From Thunnus maccoyii (lineage: Eukaryota; Chordata; Actinopteri; Scombriformes; Scombridae): a stretch of DNA of 64,000 nt. The position numbers and the translations under genes are program-made. This document shows positions 59,553-64,000 of the stretch, one piece after another. The notes under the pieces were generated by a model. It ran no database searches. It was not told where the DNA came from and worked only from the letters and a program-made list of their open reading frames with translations. How positions within the stretch are numbered: position 1 is the first letter of the stretch; every line of letters starts with the position of its first letter. The stretch covers positions 9,157,111-9,221,110 of the forward strand of contig NC_056552.1 in the NCBI RefSeq assembly GCF_910596095.1, in the 5' to 3' direction.

Positions 59553-60724
59553 CACTTCTTCTGGTGAAACAGTCAGCAAAAAACTGACATTATAACCTTC
59601 ATGAGGGTGGGACTGAAGGGTTGGTGCGTTACACTAGTTTTAGTGATTAGCTAGTTTTGATTGTAGTATGTCTCTAATTAGGTGGTAGATAGAAAAAAAA
59701 CAATATACCTTACTATTAAATAAGAGAGATGAAATATCATTAAGTATAGCTATCATAATACAAATGTAAAAATGCTGTCATAGATGATAAAAGGATTTCC
59801 CATTTTGTGCTCTTGTAATGTGGAAAATCCATTGCCATGTCATGATAGCATGATAGCCAAAAAAAAGCAACGTGCTGGGAGAAAGAACAATGAATTACTA
59901 GATTATTAGTGATAAATTCTTATGTGACAATCCTCTTGTTTCCAAAAAGTGTTCACTTCTCGTGACACATTGATATCTGTCTGACATCTGTCGGCTCTAG
60001 CTAGCTAAGCTAACGTAAATTCCAAGGAAAAAATAGCAGCTAGCAGCAATGATAATGCTAACCCAGACTACATGAAGATAGCACTTACAGTTACTGAGAA
60101 GACGATCAACTGGCAGCACTGAAACCTCCTCAAGCAAGTAAAGTTAGCATTTATTAATTGTATGCTGTTTGTTTGCACAAGTTAAAAGTACAGAAAGCTC
60201 CCTAAGGCTGTATGTTAACATTACTTTTGTTGTGGTAGTATGCTGCTGTTTACCATCAAATATGTAGACACTAGATAGATGCCAGATGTCCCATATGAAA
60301 ATATTAGATGTCTGCTGTGTATACAGGCAAAGTTTCACTCATAAAAAACTTTGTCAAAACAGGATTTAATAATTATCTACGGAGCCTGGGAGGAGCAATG
60401 GAGAAAAAATAACTGTATAATAACTATAATAAATCATCCTCTCGATTTAATAATTCATGCTCTCGATTTCATAATTTGTTTTCTCAATTTATCTATTTTG
60501 TCTGTTGCCCTCTTGTAGAGGGCAGCAAACGCTTTCAGTTAGCCAGAACTTTGAAGAAGCGACAGAGACATTTCTCCTGTAATGTCAGTAAGCCTGCTGA
60601 TCCAAGCCAAGCCCCAGGAACAGCGCTGGGCTGTGAAGCCAAACCACATAATTACAACGTCACGTGATTCTATTTTGCCCAAAAAGACTTACATTGTAAA
60701 AGAGACATCTGCAAATCAGCAGAT

Positions 60725-60868
60725 AATTTTTTTGAGCATCACAACCCCTGCGAAATGACTCATCTCACTATCAGAATTTGATACATTTGGTCCGATCACA
60801 TTTCAAAAGTCTAGAAGAGCCACACGATTAAATTGTTTTATCCCCATTCAAGTTAGCTGGAGGGCTAA
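60725..60868. repeat. Interspersed repeat, second copy of the 318-605 element
   Basis: Same order and orientation as 470-600: GAGCATCACAACCCCTGCGAAATGACTC, TCAGAATTTGAT, AAAAGTCTAGA, CACACGATTAAATTG, CCCCATTCAAGTTAGCTGG. Confidence 0.7.
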
Positions 60869-60889
60869 ATTCACATTCATGGATGTATT

Positions 60890-60957
60890 GAAGGACCAGT
60901 GTGTAGGATTTAGTGGCATCTAGCGGTGAGGTTGCAGATTGCAACCAACTGAATACC
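60890..60957 (+). repeat. Interspersed repeat with CAGTGTGTAGGATTTAGTGG end, copy 2
   Basis: Reads GGACCAGTGTGTAGGATTTAGTGGCATCTAG through GCAACCAACTGAATACC. It matches the reverse complement of 48948-49013 and is broken off after that. Confidence 0.7.
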
Positions 60958-62860
60958 AATTCAATTGGACCAATCGTCGCATTTCGTGTCGTGGTAACTT
61001 CCGTCATCGCAGTGCATTCAGCAGGGATTCAGGGGTGCAGTCAGACAAATCTCACCTGCCAAAAAAAATGACTGCCATAGACCGTAAAATCAAATCCCAA
61101 ATGTTCCCAAATGAGGTTTGCATTCAGTTAGTTAGAAGAATACAAGTTGATGTGTTGTTCAGACAGCAAAGATGAGCACAATCTACTTCAAACATAAAAA
61201 TGGGCACTTTGGAAATGAAACTGTATTTTTATTTTAATGGATTTATTTTGATGGCATTGTTGACTCATTTCATTTGGCGCTAATGTTGAGATGAGAGTTT
61301 ATTTAATAATGGCTTATAAATGAAACTCAAGTACAGTATTTTCTTTTGCACATACCTGTGAGCCCATGGTTCTCATGTTTACAATTTTTTTAAAGCACTG
61401 AAATATAGTTGTTTCTTTGATATACAGTACTTTTTATTTCATTGGTAGTGGTTATTATTTTCCTTGGCTTCCACTTTTTCCCAATTCCCACAATTTAACC
61501 ACAAAGAGCACATAAAACATTGCAATTTTTGAGAAAAACAGCTGCAAAATCAAGCATTTTTGGCTGCAATAATCACAAAAAACTGCACAATCCTGGAGGG
61601 ACTACACAGTGTTGTGCTTAAAGTATATCCACATATCTTAGTCCAAGATCAAAATAAAAACTTAATAAATCCTGAATTCTGTTAAAATGAGAGCACAAAT
61701 TTTTAAATCAAGAGTACAAATGATTTATTTTTTCTCCAGGGCTCTGTAATTATCAGTTGCAGGGGATCATGAAAAAAAATCCAGGGCTCTGATTAGATCT
61801 CAGACACCAATAGCTAATTCTGAACTAAAAGAGGAGGTTTCCTTTTGGGGATATTGAAGATTTTCCATTCAATACTTTTGTATTTTTTTTTTTAATCAAA
61901 GAAGAATTTTACTTTTGTTTACATAATTATTTTAATAGTATAATATAATTTATAACAATAGAAGTAATTTATTTCACTTGGTCTCTATACATAGCTTCTA
62001 TGTAGATTGTTGTATTGTAAATTCTTAGACTGATGCAAATATTTACTGTAAATGTGTGTGTTTATTGTTTTTGTATTTATATTTTATAGTTTAGATTTTA
62101 TATATGGGCTACAAACAGTTTGTTTGATGATGTTCTGATAGTAATTCATTGTCTTTTTGGCATCAATGTTCATGAAAGTATGTGGCAGTTACAAATGTGT
62201 AAAAGGCTGAAGGGTGTTAATGTTCCCTTCATCTGTTTGGTATTGAGACTATGATTGTGCTATGTATAGAAAGGAGGTGCTGGAGGTGTCATGACGTGAT
62301 ACATATTTGTGAGGAAGCCTAGTGAAGCTGGTCATCTAATTAAAAAAGGTGTGTAACATACCATGTCGTTATTTTTTTAATGTCTGATGTACAGCACTCA
62401 AATAATACAACTAACCTCATACTACTAAATAAGCTTAATCATCACATAATCAGATACACAATTTAAATACAGCTCATCTATCAACATAAAAAAGGTAATG
62501 TACAACACGAGGAAGAAGAAAAATGTGTGTTCCAAATATAAAACCTAATTTAGGCAGTAATGAAGGTTGTATGTAAGTAGAATATTTTGTTTTACAGTCC
62601 ATAGGATCTTATTACTTCTTTCAGAGACAAAAATATTGGACCTGCATGAACTCAGCTGCTGTGAATGTATCAACACAACTGGTTCACTGTGCCAAGAAAC
62701 CACATAATGGTTCAGCTATTTGCTGGCTGCTGAAACTAGTTTTGCAAAGGTGTTCTTCCTTTCCATGCTTTTCATGATTATCACATACTGAAATGTTATC
62801 AAAACATTCATGCACAATGCATAAATTACATCATAACATGTAATTTTACCACACTTTTGT

Positions 62861-62980
62861 CAGGTGACGTGAGAGCTGGGAGTGTCGAGGCTTCTCCTCG
62901 GTTCACTGTGGCTTTGATTGTACCTCATTTGTGCGTCGCCTTGGAGAAAAAGCGCAAATTAATAAATGTAATTTAATGTA
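62861..62980 (+). mobile_element. SINE or LINE 3' tail fragment
   Basis: TTTGTGCGTCGCCTTGGAGAAAAAGCGC followed by AATAAATGTAATTTAATGTA resembles the CGCTTTGGATAAAAGCG and AATGTAATG tail shared by many fish SINEs and LINEs. No tRNA-like promoter boxes are visible. Confidence 0.55.
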
Positions 62981-64000
62981 AAATAGGAGGAAGCTGCTGG
63001 GGGATCTCTGTATTATGGAGTGATTTTTTTTTTTCACAATGTTTTGTTTTTTCTCTGTGAGATTCAAGGTGTTTATTGTCAGACTGGTTGAACAAGTACA
63101 CTCGTGTGAAATTCTTTGGCTAGGAGGCTCCATTACAGAAAACAGTAAATAAATATATATAAAGCATATCGTGACGACCCCCTCTGGACAGTCCTTGTCC
63201 TCTACCTGCAGGAGCCTGGTGGTCAGGGAGATTCAGCTCACCTGGACTGACGAGCTTCTATATAAGCTGATTAGCAGTCAGTTACTCTCTCTCTCTCTCT
63301 CTCCTCTGGCTTCCACCATGTTTGGTTTTGGTTGTATTTAGTTTCATTTATCTTTTAGCTATGTACAATGAATCCGTTTTTAGTTACAGCTCATGTGTGG
63401 TCTCCCCTCCTTTTTCCAGCCTTGAGCCAGGTTGTGACAACATAAATATAAAAACAGAACATAAATAGCAATTAAGGGTATATAAAAGGGTATAAAAAGC
63501 AATAAAAGGTGCATATACAATCATTAATCAGATATTACACAGATGCTTAAATTGCACTTCGTATCAGTATCCTCTTAATTGGGCTCAGTTAGTGAAGGTC
63601 TTGTCTGTATCTGTTCAGCCAGTGGATGTAACATAACATTTCCTTTAACTACTGAGATGTTTTAAAATTCTTAATTTTTTTTTTTCGGTCCTTTTAAAGC
63701 AACAATTGAGTGTGTGACATTTATGTAATGATCAGATGTAGGATCTGTCTTGACCATTGGCCAGTGATACTGTAGCTAAATTTAATGTTTTCAGCACTGG
63801 TGTTGCCTCATGTTTTCAGATGCTGTAGTTTTGGTTTTAGATTGGACACAGTGAGCTGGCATTTAAACCGGACATGGGAGCAAACAATAAAGGGCCTTGT
63901 GTATATTATGTAAGACTGGAGCCTGCTCTTAACACTTTTAGTGGTTGCTGATGACAGTTTAATATATTGTGTGTGTGTGTGTGAGTGTGTGTGTTATTTA

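Larger units (their letters stand above)
59553..64000. other. Intergenic sequence right of st6galnac1
   Basis: No exon found on either strand. AT-rich DNA with repeats at 60725-60868, 60890-60957 and 62861-62980, a CT repeat at 63283-63302, and a TG repeat at 63969-63993. Small frames such as 60476-60667 and 60939-61175 fall in or beside repeats and show no recognisable domain. Confidence 0.6.

Noticed and set aside
60476-60667. 63-residue frame to the right of st6galnac1
   Set aside because: No recognisable domain, no splice context, and adjacent to an interspersed repeat.

Overview
This is vertebrate nuclear DNA, almost certainly from a ray-finned (teleost, perch-like) fish. The evidence is spliced genes with vertebrate exon structure, long AT-rich introns, many CA/TG and AT microsatellites, and several interspersed repeat types that I recognise as typical of teleost genomes. 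There are no prokaryotic features, no CRISPR and no operons. Almost all long reading frames in the window are chance or antisense frames; real coding sequence is split into short exons, which I reconstructed from splice sites, reading phase and protein families.

Five protein-coding genes can be supported. On the minus strand, 1589-5193 holds the 5' half of a Cys-loop (5-HT3-like or ZACN-like) receptor gene that runs off the left edge. Also on the minus strand, 10891-32690 holds a complete 19-exon rnf157 (RING E3 ligase, 699 residues). On the plus strand, 33908-35326 is srsf2 (SR splicing factor), 40095-46245 is mxra7 (single-pass acidic protein), and 47499-59369 is a complete nine-exon st6galnac1-like mucin sialyltransferase (452 residues). 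RNF157, ST6GALNAC1, MXRA7, SRSF2 and ZACN all lie close together on human 17q25, so the window looks like a compacted and rearranged version of that block. The genes do not form a pathway; what links them is ancestral synteny.

Between and inside the genes are numerous repeats. They include about ten copies of a GCTGCAACTAAC-ended MITE-like family, other MITEs with recognisable inverted ends, L2-type LINE 3' tails, a broken LINE reverse transcriptase, a Penelope-like inverted repeat with a hammerhead-like core, and a repeat family carrying DR1 nuclear-receptor motifs. The rnf157 and srsf2 genes are divergent, about 1.2 kb apart, and probably share a promoter region.

I found no convincing new multi-gene system. 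The observations most worth checking are: an srsf2 intron that appears to start with GA instead of GT at the conserved position; altered sialylmotif residues in the st6galnac1-like enzyme; loss of the serotonin-binding loop B tryptophan in the receptor; microsatellites directly abutting two consecutive rnf157 splice donors; and the hammerhead-like core.
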